From NCBI GenBank assembly GCA_017534365.1, contig JAFWCS010000462.1, positions 1-15,922 of the forward strand: a DNA stretch of 15,922 bases, in the 5' to 3' direction. The notes beneath the pieces were generated by a model. It was not told where the DNA came from, searched no databases, and was given only the letters and a program-made list of their open reading frames with translations. The stretch is from Clostridia bacterium (lineage in GTDB: Bacteria > Bacillota > Clostridia > Oscillospirales > Acutalibacteraceae). Shown here piece after piece: positions 1 to 8,800 of the stretch. How positions within the stretch are numbered: position 1 is the stretch's first letter; every line of letters begins with the position of its first letter. The translations under genes and the position numbers were made by a program.

Positions 1-311
1 AGCGCGTTATAGTTGAGCAGATCCTCTGTGCGGGAATCGCCGATGAAGAGCGTCTCTTCAAAATAGCCCTCCGGCGCCTGGCCGAGCTTGCGGCTGCCGG
101 GCGCAGCGGTCGTCGCCGCGTCTGTCGCGGTCGTCTCCGTCGCCTGGGTGAGATCGGCGGCGGTCGTTGCGGGATCGGTCTGCGCAAAGCCGGAATCCGT
201 CGTGGTCTGCGCCTGCGTCGCAGGGGTCTCGCCCTTCTTAACGCCGCAGCCGGTCAGCGCAACGGTCAGGACCGTCAGCAATGCAAGAAACAGACTCAGA
301 TATTTTTTCAT
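1..311 (-). CDS. SGNH/GDSL-like lipoprotein, C-terminus cut by window edge
   Basis: Minus-strand reading from the ATG at 311-309 gives 103 residues and runs off the left edge. Residues 1-21 form a lipoprotein signal peptide (MKKYLSL start, hydrophobic core, LTGC lipobox with Cys22 as the expected lipidated residue). Residues 23-80 are a Thr/Ala/Gln-rich low-complexity linker typical of surface-tethered Gram-positive proteins. At 88-97 comes LFIGDSRTED, which matches the block I motif (GDS) of SGNH/GDSL hydrolases, with Ser93 as the likely nucleophile; the rest of the catalytic domain lies outside the window. The family includes esterases and cell-wall or polysaccharide O-deacylases; the substrate cannot be told here. 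The start codon overlaps the stop of the nucleosidase gene (ATGA at 311-308), with an AAAGGAGA ribosome binding site inside that gene, so the two are probably translationally coupled. Confidence 0.8.
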   Translation of the reverse strand, partial: MKKYLSLFLALLTVLTVALTGCGVKKGETPATQAQTTTDSGFAQTDPATTAADLTQATETTATDAATTAAPGSRKLGQAPEGYFEETLFIGDSRTEDLLNYNA

Positions 312-1021
312 AATGATTCTCCTTTTGATTCATAGGACTTCACAAAGGCGTCGATCATCCGCGCCGCGCGGTCGGCCGCAACAGGCAGGAATTCCGCATA
401 ATCCATATGGCCGCTCCCGTCCGCGCAGTCGCTGGCCGCGCGCACGACGCTGAAGGGCACGCCGTTGCACACGCAGACCTGCGCGATGCTGGCCCCTTCC
501 ATCTCACAGGCGATCACGCGCTCAAACGTCTGCGTGATCCACTGCTTTTTGGCGGGATCCGCAATAAACTGATCGCCGGAAGCGATGGTGCCGCGCAGAC
601 AGCGCGCTTCCCCGACGGACGCGGCCGCCTTCTCAAGCGCAGCGGTCACAGCGGGATCGGTCGGCAGATAAACGCAATCCGGGCCGGACAGATAGCCGGG
701 CGGATCGCCGAGGGGCGTGGTATCCATATCATGCTGCACCAGCTGCTCCGCCACGGCAAGATCGCCGATGCGCAGATCCGCGTGCATGCTGCCGCCCACA
801 CCGGTGTTGATGATGCAGTCCGGCGCGTAACGCAGGATCATGGTCTGCGCGCACATGGCGGCGGACACCTTGCCGATGCCGCACACGGCGGTCACGACCG
901 GCTTGCCGTGCAGCAAACCGCTGACAAATTCCATGCCGCCGATGGTCTCGTTTTGCGTCTGCTCCATCCAGCTGCGGATCGTTTCCACTTCGATGCGCAT
1001 GGCGCCGATGATCCCGATCAT
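308..1021 (-). CDS. mtnN: 5'-methylthioadenosine/S-adenosylhomocysteine nucleosidase
   Basis: A 237-residue cytoplasmic enzyme, close to the usual 230-235 of the family. It hydrolyses the N-glycosidic bond of methylthioadenosine and S-adenosylhomocysteine, releasing adenine, and so recycles by-products of SAM-dependent reactions. The N-terminus MIGIIGAMRIEVE aligns with the family GIIGAMEEEV motif; Glu11 corresponds to the catalytic/binding Glu12 of the E. coli enzyme. INTGVGG at 71-77, the ACEMEGASIAQ block (Glu175) and ASD (Asp198, general acid) are all present, so it should be active. The reading frame is open further upstream to 1105, but the ATG at 1021 is chosen because it has an ACGGAGG site 7 nt ahead and begins at the conserved motif. 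A promoter lies at 1047-1075. The gene overlaps the downstream lipoprotein by 4 nt. Confidence 0.95.
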   Translation of the reverse strand: MIGIIGAMRIEVETIRSWMEQTQNETIGGMEFVSGLLHGKPVVTAVCGIGKVSAAMCAQTMILRYAPDCIINTGVGGSMHADLRIGDLAVAEQLVQHDMDTTPLGDPPGYLSGPDCVYLPTDPAVTAALEKAAASVGEARCLRGTIASGDQFIADPAKKQWITQTFERVIACEMEGASIAQVCVCNGVPFSVVRAASDCADGSGHMDYAEFLPVAADRAARMIDAFVKSYESKGESL

Positions 1022-1046
1022 AATAAGCCTCCGTGTATTTTTTCCC

Positions 1047-1075
1047 ATTCTATCACGGAACAGAAGAAAAATCAA
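1047..1075 (-). promoter_or_regulatory. Sigma-A-type promoter of the mtnN-lipoprotein unit
   Basis: On the minus strand: -35 TTGATT (1075-1070), a 17-nt spacer, and -10 TAGAAT (1052-1047) preceded by TGA, an extended -10 feature. Predicted transcription start is near 1040, leaving a leader of about 20 nt that carries the ACGGAGG ribosome binding site. Seen directly as sequence; activity is inferred. Confidence 0.7.
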
Positions 1076-1137
1076 CACGGAGGCCATGAAAATCTGCGCG
1101 GACAATCCGGCGGAAAACTAGGAATATTATCCAAAAG

Positions 1138-1257
1138 TCAGTCCGCTATTTCGACCGGGATCTCCGCCGGTTCCTCCTGCGCGAAAGACGGCAGGCTGCG
1201 GGTCAGCGGCAGAACGGCTGCAAGCTGCAGGGCAAACGATCTTTTTACGTTTTTCAT
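1138..1257 (-). CDS. 39-residue signal-peptide-like ORF, probable remnant or small peptide
   Basis: A short ORF from ATG 1257-1255 to TGA 1140-1138. It starts inside the stop of the upstream secreted-protein gene (ATGA overlap), with no good ribosome binding site of its own, so translation would rely on coupling. The product begins MKNVKRSFALQLAAVLPL and ends EEPAEIPVEIAD. Its first 28 residues match about 15 of the first 28 residues of the upstream protein, including MKN, FAL, SL and FA-x-E, and the DNA is similarly alike. This suggests a duplication of the 5' end of that gene. The hydrophobic core is interrupted by Gln11, Pro17 and Arg20, so it is a poorer export signal. It may be a decaying fragment or a small exported peptide; the sequence alone does not decide. 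Confidence 0.45.
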   Translation of the reverse strand: MKNVKRSFALQLAAVLPLTRSLPSFAQEEPAEIPVEIAD

Positions 1258-1868
1258 TCCGCAACCGCCACCGGCACGGCGCCGTCGGGCAGACCGGACG
1301 ACGCATACTTGAAACCGATCTCAAAGCTGCCGTCTTCCTGCGGCACGGCATAGAGATTCTTCACGGTGAATCCCGCCGCGATCTCTTTTTTGTGAAGCTG
1401 TTTGTCCAGCGCGTCGGCAAGGGTCTCGACGATGACCGCCGGGACGAACAGCGGCGCAATCAGCAGCACGCCCGCGGCGATCGGCCCGGCAAAGGGAATA
1501 AAAAACGTCGGCCCCGCCAGAAGCGGCCCGAAGAGGCCCATCGCCAGAAAGGCGCCGGATTCTTCCAGGTCGGGGAGATAAACGCGCGTCGCCCATTTCA
1601 CATACCCGGCGCGGTATTCCTCGAATTCCGCCGGCGTAATATCGCAGACGACCGCTTCCTGCGGCGTATCCGCATCGCTTTCCTCCGGCGCGGCAGGGGC
1701 ATCCTCCGCCGGCTGCGCGGGGTCCTCTTCCGTCTGCACCTGCAGCTCCGCCGTCCAGCCGCACTGGCCGGTCCGCGGCTCGTCCTCGAGCGCAAAGGCG
1801 CGCAGACTCATGGGCAGGAGCATCATGACGGCAAGCAGCAGAGCAAAGAGTTTTTTTGCGTTTTTCAT
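1254..1868 (-). CDS. Secreted protein of unknown function with Gly/Pro-rich hydrophobic segment
   Basis: A 204-residue protein I do not recognise. Residues 1-26 form a clear Sec signal peptide (MKNAKK, hydrophobic core, cleavage probably after AFA). Residues 45-72 are an acidic Ala/Pro/Glu-rich linker. A short conserved-looking part (76-103) follows, then a long Gly/Pro-rich hydrophobic stretch at about 105-148 (GLFGPLLAGPTFFIPFAGPI) that could insert in a membrane as a hairpin, and a more polar C-terminal part (150-204). Two cysteines (36, 75) could form a disulfide. The start at 1868 has a GGAGGGA site about 7 nt upstream. The control region carries TTAAG boxes, which hints at stress or two-component regulation. 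The last codons overlap the downstream 39-residue ORF. Function should be left as hypothetical. Confidence 0.75.
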   Translation of the reverse strand: MKNAKKLFALLLAVMMLLPMSLRAFALEDEPRTGQCGWTAELQVQTEEDPAQPAEDAPAAPEESDADTPQEAVVCDITPAEFEEYRAGYVKWATRVYLPDLEESGAFLAMGLFGPLLAGPTFFIPFAGPIAAGVLLIAPLFVPAVIVETLADALDKQLHKKEIAAGFTVKNLYAVPQEDGSFEIGFKYASSGLPDGAVPVAVAE

Positions 1869-1898
1869 CGGAATCCCTCCGTTTCTTTTGATGGCTCT

Positions 1899-1904
1899 AT
1901 TGTA
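1899..1904 (-). promoter_or_regulatory. Candidate -10 element of the secreted-protein gene
   Basis: The minus strand reads TACAAT (1904-1899), about 30 nt before the start codon. At the 17-nt spacing the -35 position (1927-1922) reads TGGAAT, a poor match to TTGACA. A weak -35 with TTAAG boxes just upstream is what an activator-dependent promoter would look like. This is inference. Confidence 0.35.
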
Positions 1905-1916
1905 CGCTGCGGCCGA

Positions 1917-1976
1917 TTAAGATTCCAGTGGGGAGCGCCTTAAGATTTGCGGAAGAGGGATTAAGGATTCCTTAAG
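1917..1976. promoter_or_regulatory. Array of four TTAAG boxes, putative response-regulator operator
   Basis: TTAAG occurs at 1917, 1940, 1961 and 1972, with spacings of 23, 21 and 11 bp, close to two, two and one helical turns. The last pair forms TTAAGGATTCCTTAAGGA, a direct repeat with 11-bp period that also reads as a palindrome (1961-1975). OmpR/PhoB-family regulators typically bind such direct repeats. The array lies upstream of the minus-strand secreted-protein gene (start 1868) and also upstream of rmuC. No regulator gene is present in the window. Confidence 0.4.
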
Positions 1977-2037
1977 GACAGCGTCAAAACGCACAAAAAC
2001 CGCCCTGAATTTTCTACTCCGGATTTCCAAAATCCGA

Positions 2038-2066
2038 TTGCGCCGGGGCGGATGATGTGATAAAAT
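2038..2066 (+). promoter_or_regulatory. Candidate promoter of rmuC
   Basis: TTGCGC (2038-2043), a 17-nt spacer, and TAAAAT (2061-2066) preceded by TGTGA. The surrounding 2056-2092 stretch is strikingly AT-rich compared with the genes. A perfect TATAAT at 2087-2092 also exists but lacks a -35 and would leave almost no leader. A moderate match; not tested. Confidence 0.45.
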
Positions 2067-2105
2067 ATATTAAATATAGATTCTTTTATAATGGGGGGCG
2101 GTCCT

Positions 2106-3398
2106 TTGCAGCCGGAAACCATCCTGCTTATGCTGCTCCTGCTGCTTGCCGCCGCGGCCGTCGGCCTGCTGATCGCCGTGCTTGTGCGGCTGAGACATGA
2201 CCCTGCGCGCGGCTTTGCGCAGAAGCTGGATGATGAATTCGAACGCAGCCGGCGGGAAGCGCGGCAGGCGGAGCAGCAGCAGCGCGAGGAGCTGGACCGC
2301 GAGCTGGATCAGATGCGCGGGCAGCTGGAGGCGCTGCGGCTGGAAACAGCCAGAAACCAGACGGAGCTGGCGCACCGCGTAGCGGATTCGCTCAACCAGA
2401 TCCGCATCCAGAATCTGGAGCAGGCCAACCGCCAGAGTCAGGCGCAGGCACAGGCGCTGGAAAGCCTGCGCCGCAGCAACGAGGAAAAGCTCGAGCAGAT
2501 GCGGCAGACCGTGGAGGAGAAGCTGACCGAGACGCTTTCGCAGCGGCTGGACAGCTCCTTCCGCACCGTTTCCGACCGCCTGGAAAGCGTCAACAAATCG
2601 CTCGGCGAGATGAAAGAGCTCTCCGGCGGCGTCACCGCAAACGTCACCGCGCTCAACCGTGTGCTGACCAACGTCAAGGCGCGCGGCACCTGGGCGGAGG
2701 TGCAGCTCGCATCGATCCTCGACCAGACGCTGCCGGGGCAGTATGAAACGAACTTCGCGCCGGATCCGGCTTCCAAGGAGCGCGTGGAATTCGCCGTGCG
2801 CATCCCGACGGGCGAGGGCGGCAGCATCGCCTATCTGCCGATCGACTCCAAGTTCCCGATGGAGGATTACGTGCGTCTGTGCGCCGCCGCCGACCGGGCG
2901 GACGCCGAAGGCCTGGCCACCGCGCGCAAGGCGCTCGAGCTGCGTGTGCTCGCGGAAGCGAAGGCGGTCTCCAAATACATCCAGGTCCCGCGCACGACGC
3001 CCTTTGCCATTCTCTATCTGGCCACGGAGGGGCTGTATGCCGAGATCGCGGCCTCGCGCACCGGCATCGCAGAAAAAATCCAGCGCGTCTACGGGGTGAT
3101 GCTCGCCGGGCCGTCCACGGTCACGGCGCTGCTCAACTCCCTCTCGATGGGCCTGCGGGCCGTCGCGATCAACGAAAAAGCAAACGAGGTCCGCACGCTG
3201 CTGGCCGCCGCAAGGGCGCAATATGAGAAATTCGGCGCGCAGCTGGCGAAGGCGCGCGCCAAGATCGACGAGGCCGGCCGCTCGCTGGATGAAGCGGGCA
3301 AACGCAATGAGATCATTGCGAAAAAGCTGAAAAATGCCGACGCGCTCGGGGCGGAGGACGCCGACGCAGTGCTGGGGCTGAATGATACGGAAAATTAA
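2106..3398 (+). CDS. rmuC: RmuC-family protein (DNA recombination/rearrangement limiting)
   Basis: About 430 residues. An N-terminal membrane-anchor helix (ILLMLLLLLAAAAVGLLIAVLV, roughly residues 5-27) is followed by a long charged, Gln/Glu/Arg-rich coiled coil (about 35-180). The conserved RmuC domain begins near residue 195 (TWAEVQLASILDQ) and continues through YLPIDSKFPMEDY and TTPFAILYLATEGLYAEI, which are hallmark motifs. RmuC proteins limit chromosomal inversions at short inverted repeats and the domain is distantly nuclease-like; the exact biochemistry is not settled. The start is ambiguous: the ATG at 2091 has no ribosome binding site, whereas the TTG at 2106, in the same frame, has a G-rich GGGGGG site 7 nt upstream and gives a typical short head before the anchor. 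TTG is preferred, with ATG as the alternative (435 residues). Only 17 nt separate it from the GH3 gene. Confidence 0.9.
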   Translation: MQPETILLMLLLLLAAAAVGLLIAVLVRLRHDPARGFAQKLDDEFERSRREARQAEQQQREELDRELDQMRGQLEALRLETARNQTELAHRVADSLNQIRIQNLEQANRQSQAQAQALESLRRSNEEKLEQMRQTVEEKLTETLSQRLDSSFRTVSDRLESVNKSLGEMKELSGGVTANVTALNRVLTNVKARGTWAEVQLASILDQTLPGQYETNFAPDPASKERVEFAVRIPTGEGGSIAYLPIDSKFPMEDYVRLCAAADRADAEGLATARKALELRVLAEAKAVSKYIQVPRTTPFAILYLATEGLYAEIAASRTGIAEKIQRVYGVMLAGPSTVTALLNSLSMGLRAVAINEKANEVRTLLAAARAQYEKFGAQLAKARAKIDEAGRSLDEAGKRNEIIAKKLKNADALGAEDADAVLGLNDTEN

Positions 3399-3415
3399 AA
3401 TCGGAGGAGATAAAT

Positions 3416-5833
3416 ATGAAAGACCCGAAAGAAATCCTTGCGCAGATGACGCTGGAAGAGAAGGCTTCCCTTCTGGACGGCAAAAACTTCTGGGAACTGA
3501 AGGCCTATGAGAAATACGGCATCGAATCCTTCTTTGTCTGCGACGGCCCGCACGGCCTGCGCAAAAAGAATTATGACAAAAACGGTTCCAGCCTCTCCAA
3601 CAGCGTGCCGTCCATCTGCTATCCCACGGCGGTGACCACCGCCTGCTCCTGGGATCCCGACCTGCTGCGCGAGATGGGCGTGGCGCTGGGCAAGAAATGC
3701 CTGAGCGAGCGCGTCGGCGTGCTGCTCGGCCCCGGCATCAACATGAAGCGTTCTCCCCTGTGCGGACGCAACTTTGAGTATTTCTCCGAGGATCCCGTGC
3801 TTGCGGGCGAGCTGGCGGCCGGCCTGATCGAGGGCGTGCAGTCGCAGGGCGTCGGCACGTCGCTGAAGCATTTTTGCGCCAACAGCCAGGAGACCCGCCG
3901 CATGACCGGCGATTCCGTGGTCGACGAGCGCGCGCTGCGCGAGATCTATCTGACCGGTTTTGAGATCGCGGTCAAGAAAGCGAAGCCCTGGACCGTGATG
4001 AATTCCTACAACAAGATCAACGGCATGCACGGCTCCGAGAACCGTCACACGCAGGTCGAGATCCTGCGCGACGAATGGGGCTACGACGGCGTCGTGGTCA
4101 GCGACTGGGGCGCGGTGAACGACCGCGTGCTGGGCGTGAAAAACGGCAACGATCTCGAAATGCCCTCCTCCACCGGCAGCGGCACGCGCAAGATCCTGGA
4201 AGCCGTCAAAAACGGCACGCTGGACGAGGCTGTGGTCAACGAGCGCGCGCTGAACATGCTCAACCTGATGAAAAAAGCGCTCGACGGCGTTCAGCCCGGC
4301 TACAAGTACAACGACGCGGACGATCAGCCGCTTGCACGCCGTGTGGCGGCGGAATCCATGGTGCTGCTCAAGAACAACGGCATCCTGCCGCTGAAGGCGG
4401 ACGCGAAGCTCGCCGTGATCGGCGATTTCGCCATCGAGCCGCGCTATCAGGGTGCCGGCTCCTCCCAGATCAATCCGACCCAGCTGGACAACGCGCTGAC
4501 CGAATTCAGCGCTGCCGGCTTCGATTATGAATATTCGCAGGGCTATGAGCGCTCGCTCAAGAAAGCGAAAAAGAACCCTGCCCTCATCGCCGCCGCGGCG
4601 GAAACCGCGAAGCACTGCGACGTCGCCGTGGTCTTCATCGGCCTGACGGAGGACTTTGAATCCGAGGGCTACGACCGCCCGCACATGCAGCTGCCCGAGG
4701 CGCACAACGCGCTGGTAGAGGCCGTCGTCAAGGCGAATCCCAACACGGTGATCGTCCTCTCCGGCGGTTCGCCCGTGGAGCTGCCGTGGTATGACAGCGT
4801 GCCCGCGATCCTGAATTCCTATCTCGGCGGTCAGGCCGGCGCGGGCGCCGTGGTCGACCTGCTCAGCGGCAAGGCGAATCCCTGCGGCAAGCTGGCGGAG
4901 ACCTATCCGATCAGCTACGCCGACACGCCGGCGGTCAACAACTTCCCCGGCAACCCGGCGACCGTGGAATACCGCGAGAGCATCTACATCGGCTATCGCT
5001 ATTATGAGAAGGCCGGCGTGCCCGTGCGTTTCCCCTTCGGTCACGGCCTGAGCTACACGACCTTTGCCTATTCCGATCTGCGGCTGGACAAGGGCGCGAT
5101 GAATGAGAACGACACGCTCACCGTCACGTTCAAGATCAAAAACACCGGCACCGTCGCCGGCAGCGAGATCGCCCAGCTCTACGTCGGCGACCGCGAAAGC
5201 ACGATCTTCCGCCCGGTCAAGGAGCTCAAGGCCTTCAAGAAGGTCACCCTTGCGCCCGGCGAAGAAACGACCGTCTCCCTCACGCTGGATCGCCGTGCGT
5301 TCGCCTTCTTCAACGTCAAAACGAACGACTGGTGCGTCGAAAGCGGCGAATTCGACCTCTATGTCGGCGCGTCGAGCGCGGATATCCGTCTGCAGGGCGT
5401 GATCAACGTCGCTGCGGCCAAGGCGGAGATCCCCGACTACCGCAAGAGCGCGCCCGTTTACTACACCGGCAAGGTGCAGGAGGTGGCGGACGAACAGTTC
5501 GTCGCCGTGCTCGGCCGTGAGATCCCGCCGACCGTCAAGGACAAATCCCTGCCGATCGACGTGACCGACAACTTCGAGAACGCCGCCCACACCAAGAACG
5601 GCGCCAAGCTTTATAAGATGCTCAAGAAGTTCGTGCCGGACGGCTTTGCCAGCGCCATCGCGCTGCAGACGCCCTTCCGCGATTTCATCAGCATGAGCGG
5701 CGGCGTCTTCAGCGAGGACATTGCGGACGGCCTGCTTCGGATCCTCAACGGCGAAAAGGGCGGCATGCGCAAGATCCTGAAAAACGTTCCCAAGGCGCTC
5801 AAGGGCGTCGGCCCCTTGATGAAGAACATCTGA
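3416..5833 (+). CDS. Glycoside hydrolase family 3 beta-glucosidase
   Basis: An 805-residue protein with no signal peptide, so likely cytoplasmic, hydrolysing beta-linked gluco-oligosaccharides after uptake. Domain order is as in GH3: a TIM-barrel-like N-terminal domain (about 1-290) with CDGPHGLRK (42-50), the KHF motif at 151-153 and GVVVSDWG, where Asp230 is the expected nucleophile; a second alpha/beta domain (about 305-505) with the ESEGYDR block, where Glu417 is the likely acid/base; then a fibronectin-III-like domain (about 565-660, starting after FPFGHGLSYTTF). Residues 670-805 are an extra C-terminal extension beyond the fibronectin-like domain. A strong GGAGGAG site precedes the ATG. 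It lies 17 nt after rmuC and 16 nt before the phosphatase gene. Exact sugar specificity (glucosidase, xylosidase, other) cannot be read from sequence. Confidence 0.92.
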   Translation: MKDPKEILAQMTLEEKASLLDGKNFWELKAYEKYGIESFFVCDGPHGLRKKNYDKNGSSLSNSVPSICYPTAVTTACSWDPDLLREMGVALGKKCLSERVGVLLGPGINMKRSPLCGRNFEYFSEDPVLAGELAAGLIEGVQSQGVGTSLKHFCANSQETRRMTGDSVVDERALREIYLTGFEIAVKKAKPWTVMNSYNKINGMHGSENRHTQVEILRDEWGYDGVVVSDWGAVNDRVLGVKNGNDLEMPSSTGSGTRKILEAVKNGTLDEAVVNERALNMLNLMKKALDGVQPGYKYNDADDQPLARRVAAESMVLLKNNGILPLKADAKLAVIGDFAIEPRYQGAGSSQINPTQLDNALTEFSAAGFDYEYSQGYERSLKKAKKNPALIAAAAETAKHCDVAVVFIGLTEDFESEGYDRPHMQLPEAHNALVEAVVKANPNTVIVLSGGSPVELPWYDSVPAILNSYLGGQAGAGAVVDLLSGKANPCGKLAETYPISYADTPAVNNFPGNPATVEYRESIYIGYRYYEKAGVPVRFPFGHGLSYTTFAYSDLRLDKGAMNENDTLTVTFKIKNTGTVAGSEIAQLYVGDRESTIFRPVKELKAFKKVTLAPGEETTVSLTLDRRAFAFFNVKTNDWCVESGEFDLYVGASSADIRLQGVINVAAAKAEIPDYRKSAPVYYTGKVQEVADEQFVAVLGREIPPTVKDKSLPIDVTDNFENAAHTKNGAKLYKMLKKFVPDGFASAIALQTPFRDFISMSGGVFSEDIADGLLRILNGEKGGMRKILKNVPKALKGVGPLMKNI

Positions 5834-5849
5834 CACGGAGGAAAGGAAA

Positions 5850-8800
5850 ATGAAAAAGACATCCCTGTGGATCAAAGCGATCAGCGTTGTGCTGGCGCTG
5901 AGCCTGGTGCTCGCGGCGATCCCGATGATGGCAAGCGCAGACGACGCGTCCGTCCGCTTCGGTCTGCTCAGCGACGTGCATTATTATCCGAACTCGCTCA
6001 AGGGCGACCGCGGCGCGGCCTATCAGGAATTCACCCGCCTGAAGGGCAAGGAATATAACGAAAACAATTCCATTCTCGCCAACGCGCTCGACGGCTTTGA
6101 GCGGAAAGCGGCCGAGGACGGCCTGGATTTCGTGCTGCTTCCCGGCGACCTGACCAAGGACGGCGAGCTGGAAGGCCACAAGGAGCTGGCGGCGAAGCTG
6201 GAGGCCTTTGAGGAAAAGACCGGCGTCCCCGTCTACGTCATCCTCGGCAACCACGACGTCAACAATTCCGACGCCTGCACCTTTGAAAACGGCGTCAAGG
6301 AACCGGCGGCCAAGACCGGCCCCGAGCAGTTCCGCGAGGTCTATCAGAATCTCGGCTACGGCGAAGCGCTCGCGACCTTCACCCCGAAGCCGGGCAACAA
6401 GGGCGGCATGCTGTCCTACACTGCCGATCTCGGCGAGCAGTATCGCCTGATCGCCGTGGACAGCAATGAATACAGCGTGGACAACGGCGCGAAGACAGAG
6501 GAGCATATGACGGACGGCCGCGTCGGCGACGACCTGCTGGCCTGGATCGTCGAGCAGGCCGATCAGGCTGTGGCTGAAGGCAAGACCATCATCTTCATGC
6601 AGCATCACAACCTTGTGCCGCACATGGACATCGAAGAAGCGACCTTCTGGGCGTTTGTGACCGAGGACTGGCAGCGCATTGCCGACACCTACGCCGATCA
6701 CGGCATCCATTACGTCTTCACCGGCCATCTGCACGCGAGCGACACGAGCAGCTACATCAATGACAACGGCGAAGAAATCACCGACGTGCTGACCCCGACG
6801 CTCACGGGCTATCCGAACTTCTTCCGCATCGTGGATTTCTCCACGGAAGGCGGCGAGGTCACGATGGACCTGCACAACTACGATATCGACGAGTATCAGC
6901 CCGTCGTTTCCGACAGCGGCTTCGTTTATGAAAAGCCCTACCGTCTGACCGCCTCCTACGGCCAGACCTTCGGCGAAAGCCCCGAGGATCCCAACATCGA
7001 GGGCTTCATCATGAATATGATCACGCTGCTCGTCGGCAACATCTTCCGCGAAATTCAGGAAACCGGCGGTCTGATCAAGTATCTTTCGTATAAAGGCGTC
7101 GATCTGGAAAGCATCATTCAGAACGCCATCGGCACGAACGGCCTGGCCATCGGGGATTTCAACATCCTGACCGTCAGCGGGAACGTGATGAACTTCCTGA
7201 ATGATCTCGGCGCGCAGGTGGACGAAGTCTATATCAACCATCCGGACGAGACCTTTGCCAAGCTGCAGAAGCTGATCCACGAGCTGCTGGAATTCAAGGT
7301 CAGCACCTATCCCGCGACGTACGTGACCGACATGCTCGGCGCAGAGGTCGAGGCGGACGGCTGCACGCTCGGCGAATTCGCCACCACGGCGCTGCTCGCC
7401 TATTACGGCGGCGACGAGGATCTGATCGGCAACTATCCCTTTGTCAAGGATACGCTGGACGGCGTTGACAGCGGCAAGAGCGCCGAGGCGTTCTTCAACC
7501 TGCTGCGCAAGGTGCTGATCAACGAGCTGGTCGAGGACGAGCTGCTGGCAAACCTGCATCTCAATCTCGACGCGCTCTTCCCCGCCGGCGGTGCCTTCTT
7601 CATCCTGGGCAAGGTGCTGCAGGGCGTCCTGAACGCCTTTCTCGGCGGCGACAACAGCTTCAGCAACGCGATCGACACGATCCTCGGTCTGCCCGTCGTG
7701 CCGGAAGGCTACGGCTCCATTGACGAGATCATCGACACCCTGCTGGTGAATGAATACCTGACGCCCAGCCAGTTTGAATCCTGGGGCGGCACGATCGCAT
7801 GGATGGTCGGCAGCCTTGTCACCGACGACAATCCCTATGAAGTCTTCGACAACAACATCACCGTGACCTATGCCGGCGCTGTGGAAGCGCCCGCGACGCG
7901 CGAAAACTATCGCCTGCCGTCCAATCTGAATATGACGCTCGGCGATGATTCCGCCACTGCGGTCACGGTCACCTGGCTGACAAAATACAGCCTGACGAAT
8001 TCCGATATCGAGCTGGTCCCCTACAGCGAGCAACCCCGGTTTACGGGAGAGGCGACCGTCGACAGCCGCATCAGCGCCAAGAGCGAAAAAGTCAAGCGCT
8101 CCTATCCCGGCGCGGATCTCGGCATCATCGGTCTGCTGGACTACACCACGGATTACTGCAAGCACACCGTCACGCTGACCGGCCTGCAGCCCGGCGAAAA
8201 ATACAGCTTCCGCGTCGGCGACGCTGAGCGCGGCTGGTGGAGCGAAGCGGGCAAGATCGAAACGGCAACCGGCGGCAGCGACGCCTTCACCTTCCTGACC
8301 ATCACGGATCCGCAGGCGCAGCGCGAAAGCCATTATGAAACCTACGCCGGCGTGATGGAAGCGGCGCAGGCGCTCTATCCGGACGCAAAATTCGTCGTTT
8401 CCGCCGGCGATCAGGTCGATCTCGGCACCCACATGAAGCACTGGCAGTATTTCTTCAACTCCACGGACGCGTTCCTTCGCATGCCCTTCATGCCGACGAC
8501 CGGCAACCACGAGAAGAAGGGCGCGGTCCTGCCCGATCAGTTCGCGCTGCCGAATCTGCCCGCGCAGGATACCGAGACCGGCGCCTATTATTCCTATGAT
8601 TATAACGGCGTCCATTTCGCCGTGCTGAACACCAACGACGATGAGGACAACAAGCTCGGCGACGCGCAGATCAACTGGCTGATCGACGATATCCGGAACG
8701 CAAAGGCCGACTGGAAGGTGCTCGTGCTGCACAAAGCGCTCTATTCCAACGGCTCGCATTATGACGACAAAGAGGTGGTCGGCTTCCGCAATCAGCTCAG

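Noticed and set aside
88..1312. Plus-strand open frames opposite the lipoprotein and nucleosidase genes
   Set aside because: The minus strand encodes recognisable proteins with catalytic motifs; the plus frames have no ribosome binding site and biased composition.
1127..1351. A 74-codon minus-strand frame at the end of the secreted-protein gene
   Set aside because: It is out of frame with both the secreted protein and the 39-codon ORF, lacks a ribosome binding site and has a Cys/Arg/Pro-rich shadow composition.
2087..2092. Perfect TATAAT as the -10 box of rmuC
   Set aside because: No -35 at proper spacing and transcription would start after the ATG at 2091. It is kept only as an alternative to TTGCGC-17-TAAAAT upstream.
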